Shown: positions 23,433-32,842 of the stretch, one piece after another
How positions within the stretch are numbered: the first letter of the stretch is position 1
Layout: each line of letters opens with the position of its first letter
DNA from: Gammaproteobacteria bacterium
Lineage (GTDB): Bacteria; Pseudomonadota; Gammaproteobacteria; Ga0077554; Ga007554
Reading direction: 5' to 3'
Assembly (NCBI GenBank): GCA_016191235.1
Contig: JACPOZ010000040.1
Span: 1 to 64,000 of the forward strand
Length of the DNA: 64,000 bases
Made by a program: the position numbers and the translations under genes
The notes under the pieces: generated by a model
What the model saw: the letters and a program-made list of their open reading frames with translations, nothing else
What the model was told of the DNA's origin: nothing
The model's database searches: none

Positions 23433-24861
23433 CGACGCGCTCTATCTCGCCATTGACCAGGGTGGCCATGCGAGCCGCGCACTGGTATTTGACGGCCAGG
23501 GAAGGATAATCACCAGCGATTTCCAGCCCATCGAGATTACTCATCCCAACGATAGCTGGGCGGAGCACGACCCAGCACAACTGATTGCCTCTCTGCATAC
23601 CGCCATTAGCAATACCATGCACCGTCTGGGTGAACGTGGCAGAAATGTAGTCGCGGCAGGGCTGGCCACGCAACGCTCCAGTGTGGTGTGCTGGGACAAG
23701 CATAGCGGTGCCGCGCTCTCGCCCGTCATCAGTTGGCAAGACCGGCGCGCCCATGAATGGCTACAGCAATTCACGGAATACAGGGAAAAGATCCATCAAA
23801 GCACCGGACTCTTCCTGTCCGCCCATTATGGCGCAAGCAAATTACGCTGGTGCCTGGACCACCTGCCTGCCGTCCAGGCCGCCTATCAAAATGGCACCCT
23901 TGCCTGCGGGCCACTGGCGAGTTTTGCCCTGTTCCATCTGCTTGAAAAATGCCTCTTGCTGGCGGATCCCGCCAACGCCTCGCGCACCTTGCTATGGAAT
24001 ATTAAAACCCGGGATTGGGACGATGGATTACTGGCGCTGTTCGGCGTGCCGCGCGCAATCCTGCCCCGCTGTGTACCCACGCGGCACGGCTTCGGCCACC
24101 TGCACGCAGGAGGACATACCATCCCGCTTACCATCGCCACCGGCGATCAATCCGCTGCCCTGTTTGGCTTCGGCCAGCCACAACCGGATACGGTCTATAT
24201 CAACATAGGTACCGGGGCCTTTATGCAACGCACCACCGTCCGGCATCACACTCATCCAAGATTATTGACCAGCATTGTCCTTCAGGAAGACCAGCAAACC
24301 ACCTATACACGCGAAGCCACTATCAACGGCGCGGGCAGCGCCCTGGATTGGGCCAGCAAGACGTTGGGACTGCGTGATACGGCGACCCAACTGGCGGCAT
24401 GGCTGGCAAACGAGTGCGCACCGCCGTTGTTTCTCAACGGCGTCTCGGGGCTGGGGGCGCCCTTCTGGATCCCTGACTTTGCCTCGCAGTTCATCGGGGA
24501 AGGCGAGCCTTGGAAAAAAATCGTCGCCGTCGCCGAAAGCATCGTGTTCCTGCTCTACACCAATCTTGCCGAGATGGAGACCACCTGCGCCCCCGCGCAA
24601 AAGATCATCATCAGCGGTGGCCTGGCCGCGCTCGACGGCCTGTGCCAACGCCTCGCTGACCTCAGCGGCCTGCGCGTGCAACGCCCTGCCGAATGCGAGG
24701 CCACCGCGCGCGGCACGGCATTTCTGCTGGCGGGCGGGGCGTCGGCCTGGCCGGGGGCCGGCACCACCATCAATTTTGTACCCACCGAAAACCTGCCGCT
24801 GGCGCAGCGCTTTAAACGCTGGCGGGAGGCCATGCCGCCGCTGGCAGCCGTTCCCTGGTAA
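23407..24861 (+). CDS. FGGY-family carbohydrate kinase
   Basis: LYLAIDQGGHASRALVFDGQG; SWQDRRAHEW; TGDQSAALFGFG; IIISGGLAALDGLCQRLADLSG. Confidence 0.85.
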   Translation: MNPTPAPPDDALYLAIDQGGHASRALVFDGQGRIITSDFQPIEITHPNDSWAEHDPAQLIASLHTAISNTMHRLGERGRNVVAAGLATQRSSVVCWDKHSGAALSPVISWQDRRAHEWLQQFTEYREKIHQSTGLFLSAHYGASKLRWCLDHLPAVQAAYQNGTLACGPLASFALFHLLEKCLLLADPANASRTLLWNIKTRDWDDGLLALFGVPRAILPRCVPTRHGFGHLHAGGHTIPLTIATGDQSAALFGFGQPQPDTVYINIGTGAFMQRTTVRHHTHPRLLTSIVLQEDQQTTYTREATINGAGSALDWASKTLGLRDTATQLAAWLANECAPPLFLNGVSGLGAPFWIPDFASQFIGEGEPWKKIVAVAESIVFLLYTNLAEMETTCAPAQKIIISGGLAALDGLCQRLADLSGLRVQRPAECEATARGTAFLLAGGASAWPGAGTTINFVPTENLPLAQRFKRWREAMPPLAAVPW

Positions 24862-25005
24862 CGAATTGCCAAAGTTCGGCATCGACTTACACACACCCTC
24901 CAGCCTGGTACTTTTCCCTTTGCCTGCGGACTGTTTTTGGCCCGGCGCCTCATGAAATCGTCAATAGCGCCGATAGTTGAGTACCCCCATCAAGAATAAA
25001 GCAGC

Positions 25006-26247
25006 ATGCCGAACCTCTATATCGGAAGACAACCCATCTATAACCGCAAGTTGGACGTTGTGGCCTACGAATTATTGTACCGCGACAATGACCAAAATCA
25101 TGCGCGCGTCATGGATGGCGATACCGCCAGCTCGCGGGTCATCATCAACGCCCTCCTGGAAATCGGGCTGGAACACCTGGTCGGCAAACATCAGGCATTT
25201 ATCAATCTGACACGCAGCTTTCTCCTTGACACAGCTTTTCTGCAACTCCCAAAAGAGCAGATGGTTTTGGAAGTCCTGGAAGATATCGCACTGGACGCGG
25301 AAATGCTCACTGCGCTGGCGCACTTGTCAAAAGAGGGATACACCATCGCCCTGGATGACTTCGTATTCCATGAAGCAGCGCGTCCTGCACTGGAAATGGC
25401 GGATATTGTCAAAATCGACGTATTGGCGCTAAGTGTTGAAGCCATCCAGGAACACGTCGCTTTGTTAAAAAAGTATAACCTCAAATTATTGGCCGAAAAG
25501 GTCGAAACACACGAAATGCTCGAACAGTGCCAGGCGTGGGGCTTTGACTACTTTCAAGGATATTTCCTCTCCCGCCCCAAGATCGTCGAGGGACGACGTA
25601 TGCCCGCGATGCGCCTCACCGCCCTGCGCACCTTGGGCGTACTGCAAGATCCATCCCTATCCTTCGCTCATCTGGAGGAAGTCATCGCGCATGACGTAAC
25701 GCTCAGCTACAAACTGTTACGCTACATCAACTCCGCCGCAGCGGGCTTGCCCAGAATGGTCGACTCGATACATCAAGCGCTGATCATCGCCGGAACCAAT
25801 TGCATTCGCATGTGGGCAACACTCATGGTGCTTTCCAATGTGGACGACAAACCAGATTCATTGATGACCACAGCGCTGACAAGGGCCAAAATGAGCGAGC
25901 TGCTTGCCAGCGCCATGGGGTTGAAAGATTTGCAAACTTTTTTCACCGTCGGGCTTTTTTCCACGCTCGATGCCTTGCTGGATCGGCCACTGGATGAGAT
26001 CCTCGATGCATTGCCCCTGTCAAGCACGGTGAAAGACGCATTACTGCACCATCAAGGCCTGCATGGAGATGTGTTGCACACCGTCCTGAGCTATGAACAA
26101 AATGAAGGGCAAGAGCAGATCCAAAGTCTCGATATAGACCGCATTAGAAATACTTATCTTGGGGCCATAAAGTGGGCCGACGAAATCAGTGGATCGCTGC
26201 CAGGGATTCATCAAAGGAGTACCTCAACAGTTAGCGCTGCCCTATAA
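25006..26247 (+). CDS. EAL and HDOD domain-containing signalling protein
   Basis: NLYIGRQPIYNRKLDVVAYELLYR; degenerate EAL; HDOD region LSYKLLRYINSAAAGL. Confidence 0.9.
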   Translation: MPNLYIGRQPIYNRKLDVVAYELLYRDNDQNHARVMDGDTASSRVIINALLEIGLEHLVGKHQAFINLTRSFLLDTAFLQLPKEQMVLEVLEDIALDAEMLTALAHLSKEGYTIALDDFVFHEAARPALEMADIVKIDVLALSVEAIQEHVALLKKYNLKLLAEKVETHEMLEQCQAWGFDYFQGYFLSRPKIVEGRRMPAMRLTALRTLGVLQDPSLSFAHLEEVIAHDVTLSYKLLRYINSAAAGLPRMVDSIHQALIIAGTNCIRMWATLMVLSNVDDKPDSLMTTALTRAKMSELLASAMGLKDLQTFFTVGLFSTLDALLDRPLDEILDALPLSSTVKDALLHHQGLHGDVLHTVLSYEQNEGQEQIQSLDIDRIRNTYLGAIKWADEISGSLPGIHQRSTSTVSAAL

Positions 26248-26282
26248 TCCTAAAATCACAAACCGCAAAAAGGCTAAACAGC

Positions 26283-26837
26283 ATGGGACACCGTCTCTCA
26301 AAAATCTACACCCGCACCGGCGACCAGGGTGACACCGGCCTGGGCGATGGTTCACGCGTAGCGAAGGACAGCCTGCGCGTGGAGGCGTATGGCACAGCGG
26401 ATGAACTCAACAGCGTGATCGGCATGGTGTTGGCCCACAACCTGCCCGAAGCGGTGCATGCCTGCCTATCGGACATCCAGCATGATTTATTCAATTTAGG
26501 TGGGGAACTTTGCATTCCTGGGCATCATGTCATAACGGCGGATGATGTGGCACGGCTGGAAACCACGCTGGACGCATTCAACGCCGACCTGCCCTACCTC
26601 AAAGAGTTTATCCTGCCCGCCGGCGGACCTGCCGCAGCTACGTGCCATCTGGCGCGCACGGTATGCCGACGCGCCGAACGCCACGCGGTAAGCCTGGCGC
26701 GCAACGAAACAATCAACGGGGAAGCGCTCGCTTATCTTAATCGCCTGTCGGATCTATTGTTCGTCATCGCGCGCGTGCTGGCACGCGCCGAAGGCGGGGA
26801 GGAAGTGCTGTGGCAGCGAGATCGGCATCAGAAATGA
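26283..26837 (+). CDS. cob(I)yrinic acid a,c-diamide adenosyltransferase (PduO-type)
   Basis: KIYTRTGDQGDTGLGDGSRV...RVEAYGTADELNSVIG; ARTVCRRAERHAVSL. Confidence 0.95.
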   Translation: MGHRLSKIYTRTGDQGDTGLGDGSRVAKDSLRVEAYGTADELNSVIGMVLAHNLPEAVHACLSDIQHDLFNLGGELCIPGHHVITADDVARLETTLDAFNADLPYLKEFILPAGGPAAATCHLARTVCRRAERHAVSLARNETINGEALAYLNRLSDLLFVIARVLARAEGGEEVLWQRDRHQK

Positions 26838-26862
26838 AGCGTCACCCGAGTTTCTTGCCAAA

Positions 26863-27356
26863 CTATTTTTGACGAACGAAACGCACGTAGTCTTCCTGTT
26901 GGGCGGCGTTGCCGTTTTTGACCTGGATGGGGCGGTTCAGGGGATCGTAGGCGTAGTCATAGGGGGTGGTGACGGCGTCGATTTTTTCAATCTGCCTGAT
27001 GCGGTTGCCGGCGCCGTCGTAGCTGTAATCGTGCTGGGTGAGCACGGTGGTGGCGGCGCTGCGGTTGGTGAGATGCTTGAGGCTGTTGTCGGGGTTGTAG
27101 GTGTATCTTGCGCTGAGGCCGTTGGGGAACCACTTTTCGCTGAGGCGGCTGCCGGCGTCCCAGGCGAAGGCGATGCGGTCGTGGTTGGGGGCGAGGATGG
27201 CGGACAGGCGGCCGGCGGGGTCGTACTGGTAGGCGGTGAGGCGACCGTCGCTGTCGGTGAGGCGGTTGAGCAGGCCGCCGGGGCTCCAGGCGTAGCTGAG
27301 CTTCTTGTTGCCGCGACTGTCGGCCTGGGTGGGCAGCGTCGTAGCTGTAGAACGTA
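26863..27356 (-). pseudogene. RHS/YD-repeat protein fragment
   Basis: YD repeats LTDSDGRLTAYQYDPAGRL, ARYTYNPDNSLKHL, HDYSYDGAGNRIRQIE, YDYAYDPLNRPIQV; no N-terminal barrel, upstream end is repeat sequence. Confidence 0.8.
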
Positions 27357-27664
27357 GCCCGGATGGAGCATAGCGCAATCCGGGAACACCACGACACAAC
27401 ACAATGCCATTCACATTCACATCAATCCCTGGGTTCATCGCCATCATCCTATTTTCCTCTGTTGAGGACGACAACCTACGCTAACTGGCTGTAGCCAATA
27501 AATTTTTCTGCATCCGGAACAACACCCAAATGGAACTGTGGCGCAGCACAGGAAATCGCCTTGAAAGGCGCGCCAATACTGGGTTCTGGCTGTTCAAGTT
27601 CGGATTCAACTGAGGAAAATAGGATCATCAATCCCCGGATTTCATTTCATTCCATCCGGGCTAC
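27357..27664. repeat. ~310-bp segment bounded by inverted REP-like ends (GTAGCCCGGATGGA.. / ..TCCATCCGGGCTAC) with inner inverted repeat CATCCTATTTTCCTC/GAGGAAAATAGGATC
   Basis: inverted arms read directly. Confidence 0.7.
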
Positions 27665-27719
27665 GCCCGCTGTCATGTGCGCATGTCAGGCTTCTGTTTT
27701 TTAGTTGGGCGGAGCGGAC

Positions 27720-28634
27720 ATGGCGTTGATGCTGCTGGGGTGGGTCGCACTGTGGATGAAAGCGTGGTTCACGCGTTTTATCGGAATGGCTAAACGAACA
27801 CTGCGCGGCCATCATCGCCGCCGGGGGTACGGCTTAGCGCCGCCGGCAACGTGCCATGCACAACCCAAACCGGCGTGGGTGAGCCGCGAGATCGTCCGCC
27901 TCAAGGCCTTGATGCCCGATGCCGGTTGCCGCACCCTCGCCATGGTTTTTAACCGGCGCCATGCCGCCAGCCGCACGATGACGGTGGGCAAGAGTTACGT
28001 CGCCGATACTGTCAGAAGACATCAGTATGAAATTCAGGTAATGCGGCGAAAGATCAAACATACCCGCCCCAAGCCCGTTCCGCGCAATCGGGTGTGGGGC
28101 CTGGATTTGACGGGCAAGGCAGATGCGGCGGGGAACATGCACATGATCTTCGGCCTCATCGATCACGGCAGCCGGGCCTTGCTGAGCCTGGCGGCATTGC
28201 CGGACAAGGCTTCGTGGACAGTACTCGGACATCTGTTTCTGGCCATCGGGAAATATGGCAAGCCAGGCGCTATACGCACTGACAATGAAGCGTGCTTTAC
28301 CAGCCGTTTGTTCTGCACTGTGCTGGCGCTAAGCGGCATTCGCCATCAACGCAGCGAGTTGCATTGCCCGTGGCAGAACGGGCGCATCGAGCGGCTGTTC
28401 GGGACGCTGAAACAGAAGCTCGATCAGTGGTGTGTCGCGGATAGAGCGCAACTTGCGCAAGATCTCAACACATTCCGCTTCTGGTACAACCGGGTGCGCC
28501 CGCATCAACATCTGGACGGTAGAACACCTGCCGAAGCCTGGACAGGGATAGACCCTTTCGCCAACAGACTCAAGGGCGAATATTGGTTCGAGGCGTGGGA
28601 GGGGTTGCTGCAGGGGTATTATTTGCGACGATGA
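27720..28634 (+). mobile_element. DDE (rve integrase-core) transposase
   Basis: VWGLDLTGKAD..., AIRTDNEACFTS, WQNGRIERLFGTLKQKLDQW give a D-D-E arrangement; FWYNRVRPHQHLDGRTPAEAW tail. Confidence 0.85.
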
Positions 28635-29059
28635 CGCGACACGGGAGGACACACTCCGAATAATAGGTTGCCTGGAGGCAAAACGGGCTGTCCGGGGCAG
28701 GTGTGTCCGCCGGCTGTGGATGCGGGCCAAAACTGCAGCCTGAAGACACAACAAAACCCCCCGCAACAAAACATTCATTGGATAACACGGTAAAAGCGTT
28801 GTTTGGCGATGACAGTTTGATGAAAAAACGGGGTAGCGCAGTCAAAAACGCTTGGCGGACAGACGGACGGGACGCCGGCTAAAGCTGGTGGTTTTAACCT
28901 TGTGATGGACAATAAATGGACAATCTGGAATAAAGTAAACAGTTGGCTTCAGCAGCGCGATGAGGTTTTGGCCTTTTGCTCGGCGCGCGCCGTTGACGTC
29001 GGCGCCGGCGCGGTTTATGTGCTGCTCAAACGAAGGTCTTCTTGAAAAATGGAGATGGC

Positions 29060-29806
29060 CTAAATCAGCGGCAGCACATGCTCCAACATTATGCGCACTT
29101 TATCCATGCCGGTTTTCACAGTGGCTTCGATCTCTTCCATTTTAATGATGCCCCCCTCGCCTCCCCGTCCGGCCGCCCAGTTGACGACGACAGCGCAGGT
29201 TGCATAGTGCAGATCAAGTTCGCGCGCAAGAGCGGCTTCGGGCATGCCCGTCATGCCTACCATCGCGCAACCGTCGCGTTCCATGCGGTTGATCTCGGCG
29301 GTAGTTTCGAGGCGCGGACCTTGGGTTACACCATAGATGCCGTCCACACAAATATCGATTTTTCCGGATCTGCAGCCCTGAATCAAAATGTTGCGCAACT
29401 CTTCGCTATAGGGATAGGTGAAGTCGATATGGGTAACCTGGGTGAGCCCGTCTTCGAAGAAGGTGTTTTTGCGCGACGATGTGTAATCAATGATCTGGTC
29501 GGGAATCGCCAGGCACCCGGGCAGCATATCGTCACGGATGCCGCCGACCGCCGCAATGGCGATCACTTTTTTGACGCCGGCATGCTGCAACGCCCACATA
29601 TTGGCGCGATAATTGATTTTGTGGGGCGGGATGGTATGACCATAGCCATGGCGGGCAAGAAACACTACTTCCTTGCCGAACAATACGCCGTGGGTCAATG
29701 GGCCTGAGGCCTCGCCGTAGGGCGTGTGAACAACCTCACGCCGGATGATTTCCAGGGATTTGAGGGATGTTAATCCCGTGCCGCCGATGATCGCCAATTC
29801 AGTCAT
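29060..29806 (-). CDS. S-methyl-5'-thioinosine / MTA-type phosphorylase
   Basis: MTELAIIGGTGLTSL; VFLARHGYGHTIPPHKINYRANMWAL; GPRLETTAEI. Confidence 0.9.
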   Translation of the reverse strand: MTELAIIGGTGLTSLKSLEIIRREVVHTPYGEASGPLTHGVLFGKEVVFLARHGYGHTIPPHKINYRANMWALQHAGVKKVIAIAAVGGIRDDMLPGCLAIPDQIIDYTSSRKNTFFEDGLTQVTHIDFTYPYSEELRNILIQGCRSGKIDICVDGIYGVTQGPRLETTAEINRMERDGCAMVGMTGMPEAALARELDLHYATCAVVVNWAAGRGGEGGIIKMEEIEATVKTGMDKVRIMLEHVLPLI

Positions 29807-29824
29807 GGGTATACGTTTACCAGT

Positions 29825-30382
29825 TTAAGAGTTATCACCAGATACAGCATAGATGCCAGGAGCATTGCGAAAATAGCCCTTGTAATCCATGCCATACCCA
29901 AATACATAGCGGTCTTCCACATCAAGCCCTTTAAAAGTGGCTTGCAGGCCATTCTTGCGGTCGTGCAGTTTTTCTACCAGCACTGCGGAATATACCTCGC
30001 GCGCGCCGGCGGCCTTGCAAAAGTCGATGATGGCGGCTAGCGTTACGCCTTCGTCGAGAATGTCGTCGATCAGCAGCACGACACGATCTTCCAACGAGCA
30101 GGAAGGTTTGACGATCCAGTGCAGCACGCCGCCCTGGGTGGCGCCACGGTAGCGTGAGGCATGGATGTAGTCGATCTGCAAAGGAAAATCCAGACGCGGC
30201 AGCAACCCGCCAGCCGGGATCAACCCGCCTATCATCACGCACAGCACCAGCGGGTTGCTGTCCTCCAGCTTTGCGGTGATATCCGCAGCCATGCGATCAA
30301 GAGCGGCGTCCACGTCATCACGTGAACAGAGCAGATCGGCCTTGGCGTACATCGCCTGCGCTTCTTGTAGAGTATTCGACAT
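29825..30382 (-). CDS. hypoxanthine-guanine phosphoribosyltransferase
   Basis: VVLLIDDILDEGVTLAAIIDFCKAAGA PRPP loop; VEDRYVFGYGMDYKGYFRN. Confidence 0.92.
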   Translation of the reverse strand: MSNTLQEAQAMYAKADLLCSRDDVDAALDRMAADITAKLEDSNPLVLCVMIGGLIPAGGLLPRLDFPLQIDYIHASRYRGATQGGVLHWIVKPSCSLEDRVVLLIDDILDEGVTLAAIIDFCKAAGAREVYSAVLVEKLHDRKNGLQATFKGLDVEDRYVFGYGMDYKGYFRNAPGIYAVSGDNS

Positions 30383-30437
30383 TATTAAAATTAAACCCCT
30401 GTTATTGTGACAGCGCATTATAGCGCGCAGCCCGTTT

Positions 30438-31505
30438 CTATTCGATCACGCTGCTATTCAGCGTTGCAGGCAGCCTCGGCAACGTCTGTTTCGGGAATTC
30501 GCCGGTCAGGCTGTTGAGAAAGGCAGTGATGTCTTTCACCTGCAGGTCGGTAAGGTCCTTATTCAACTGCGTCTTGCCCATCACGCGCACCGCCTCTTCC
30601 AGCGTTTTGACTGCGCCGTTGTGGAAATAGGGGGCGGTCACCGCGACATTGCGCAGGCCTGGCACGCGCCACATGCGCCGGTCTGTTTCGATACCGGTAA
30701 CATTGTAGCGGCCTATATCGTCCGCGAGTTGATAGCGCTTTTCATATTCGGTACCCGGATAATTGGGGAACAGCTCATAAAAACCTTCGCCCATCTGAAA
30801 CGCCAATCCCGGTACCGGACCTGCAAGATTCACCCAAAAATGGCAGGAGACACACTGCACTTTCTGAAACTCTTCCAGGCCACGTTTGGCGGCCGCAGAA
30901 AGAGCCTTTTTATCACCGCGCAGGTAATGATCGTAGGCGCTATTTGGGGTGATAAGAGTACGCTCGTAACTGGAAATCGCCTTGGCGATGTTGTCATAGC
31001 TGACCGGTTCCTTACCGCCAAACACCTTGGAAAACTGGCTGCGGTAACCAGGGATAGCGGCGATGCGCGCCACGACGGCCTGCTCATCCGGCATGCCCAT
31101 TTCGGTGGGACTCAACAAGTGGCTTTTGACCTGCTCTTCCAGGCTGCGCGCACGGCCATCCCGGTACAGCACAGTGCTGAACGCCGCATTCCAAACAGTT
31201 GGCGCCGAACGCGTTCCTGCCTTGCCGTTCACCCCCACGGATACCGCGCGGCCATCGTCACCGCCCGCCATCACGTTATGACAGGAGTTGCAGGAGTGCG
31301 TGCCCGCAAGCGACAAACGCGCATCGAAATATAGCTGCTTGCCCAGCACCACCTTGGCGGGGGTCATGGGGTTGTCCTGCGGGATGGGCGGCTGTTTTGG
31401 CAAGGGCTGCAAGGCATTAAAGGTGCCGGCCAGCGCGGACATGCCAACCAACATCATCAATCCGCCACCGGCCACCGCCGACAGCACACGACGTACTATT
31501 TTCAT
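30438..31505 (-). CDS. di-heme cytochrome-c peroxidase family protein
   Basis: signal peptide; two CXXCH motifs CNSCHN and CVSCHF; MRTAPTVWNAAF-type peroxidase motif (TRSAPTVWNAAF). Confidence 0.92.
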   Translation of the reverse strand: MKIVRRVLSAVAGGGLMMLVGMSALAGTFNALQPLPKQPPIPQDNPMTPAKVVLGKQLYFDARLSLAGTHSCNSCHNVMAGGDDGRAVSVGVNGKAGTRSAPTVWNAAFSTVLYRDGRARSLEEQVKSHLLSPTEMGMPDEQAVVARIAAIPGYRSQFSKVFGGKEPVSYDNIAKAISSYERTLITPNSAYDHYLRGDKKALSAAAKRGLEEFQKVQCVSCHFWVNLAGPVPGLAFQMGEGFYELFPNYPGTEYEKRYQLADDIGRYNVTGIETDRRMWRVPGLRNVAVTAPYFHNGAVKTLEEAVRVMGKTQLNKDLTDLQVKDITAFLNSLTGEFPKQTLPRLPATLNSSVIE

Positions 31506-31526
31506 GGATACTCCTCTAGGTTTTAT

Positions 31527-31681
31527 CCTAAAAACGGCATTTCACCGCAAAGGACGCAGAGAGCGCAAAGGAAAAACAAGACCTTAGAAAATTGTGCCTA
31601 GTCACCCGCTGGGTGAACGTGCTTGTTACGCTAACCATCTGAGTTTCTTTGCGCTCTCTGCGGTTCAATAGCTTTTTTAGG
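31527..31681. repeat. MITE-like inverted-repeat element CCTAAAAACGGCATTTCACCGCAAAGGACGCAGAGAGCGCAAAG ... CTTTGCGCTCTCTGCGGTTCAATAGCTTTTTTAGG
   Basis: imperfect TIRs read directly. Confidence 0.75.
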
Positions 31682-31720
31682 TTTATGGTCACGAGCCGGA
31701 TCAGGCAGAGCAGATCCAGC

Positions 31721-32662
31721 CTACACTTTCAACCGCTTGCAGGCGGCGGAAAACGTATCGTGATATTGCCGCAGTTTGTCGTATGTCAGCAGAAACACCC
31801 CATGCCCGCCGCGCTCAAACTCCAGCCACATGAACGGCACATCGGGGAATTGCTGCGCCAGGGCTGTTTCAGCATTGCCAACTTCGACAATCAGGATGCC
31901 GCCAGGCGCCAGGTAATCAATCGCATCGCGCAGCAGGCGCACCACGATATCCAGACCCTCCTCGCCCGCCACCAGCGCCAACGCTGGCTCATGGTGATAT
32001 TCCTCCGGCAAGGCGGCCATTTCATGAACCGCAGCGTAAGGGGGATTGCTGATAATTACTTCATATTTCCGGCCGGCCAGGGCGCTGAACAGGTCGGACT
32101 CGATGGCGTGGACACGCCCTTCCATGCCGTGGCGCTCAATATTGGTAGTGGCAACTTCCAAGGCATCCAGGGACACGTCCACGGCATCCACCTCGGCCTC
32201 CGGAAAGGCATGGGCACAGGCGATGGCGATGCAGCCGCTGCCGGTACACAGATCGAGAATATGCTCCACATGCCCGTGCTCCAGCCAGGGAGAAAAACGC
32301 GCCTCAATCAACTCCGCAGTGGGCGAACGGGGTATCAGCACGCGCTCGTCGACATAAAAACCCAGACCGGCAAACCAGGCCTCATGGGTAAGATAGGGGG
32401 CGGGCAGGCGCTCGTTGACGCGTCGCCGCAGCAGATCGACGATGGTCCGCCTCTCCGCGAGAGTGAGGTTGGACTGCATCAGTTCGGCGGGCAACCCATG
32501 CGGCAGATGCAGGGCGTGCAACACCAGAAAAAGGGCTTCGTCCACGGCATTGTCCGTGCCATGCCCAAAAAACACGCCGGCCTCATTGAAAATGCTCGTC
32601 CCCCAGCGCACAAAATCCCGCAGGGTATGAAGTTGTTCGATTGCGTCGTGATCCGAATCCAT
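31721..32662 (-). CDS. prmB: ribosomal protein uL3 N5-glutamine methyltransferase
   Basis: [59 protein letters not shown]. Confidence 0.93.
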   Translation of the reverse strand: MDSDHDAIEQLHTLRDFVRWGTSIFNEAGVFFGHGTDNAVDEALFLVLHALHLPHGLPAELMQSNLTLAERRTIVDLLRRRVNERLPAPYLTHEAWFAGLGFYVDERVLIPRSPTAELIEARFSPWLEHGHVEHILDLCTGSGCIAIACAHAFPEAEVDAVDVSLDALEVATTNIERHGMEGRVHAIESDLFSALAGRKYEVIISNPPYAAVHEMAALPEEYHHEPALALVAGEEGLDIVVRLLRDAIDYLAPGGILIVEVGNAETALAQQFPDVPFMWLEFERGGHGVFLLTYDKLRQYHDTFSAACKRLKV

Positions 32663-32842
32663 TGAAGATAATACCCGCCGTTCAGTGAGTGCGCATGATA
32701 CCTGATTCGCAGGCTGTTGAAAAACAACCTGCACGGCGTTGAAAAGGCGATGGGCGGACTTTTCCGGCATCCTTTTAGCGCCACCCTTGGCAGCCACGGT
32801 ATACTATCGGGGTATATCAAGAACGGATGCCCAATAATTATA

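Noticed and set aside
26869-27357. 162-aa Gly/Val-rich plus-strand ORF
   Set aside because: Exact antisense of the RHS YD-repeat fragment; biased composition from GC-rich codons.
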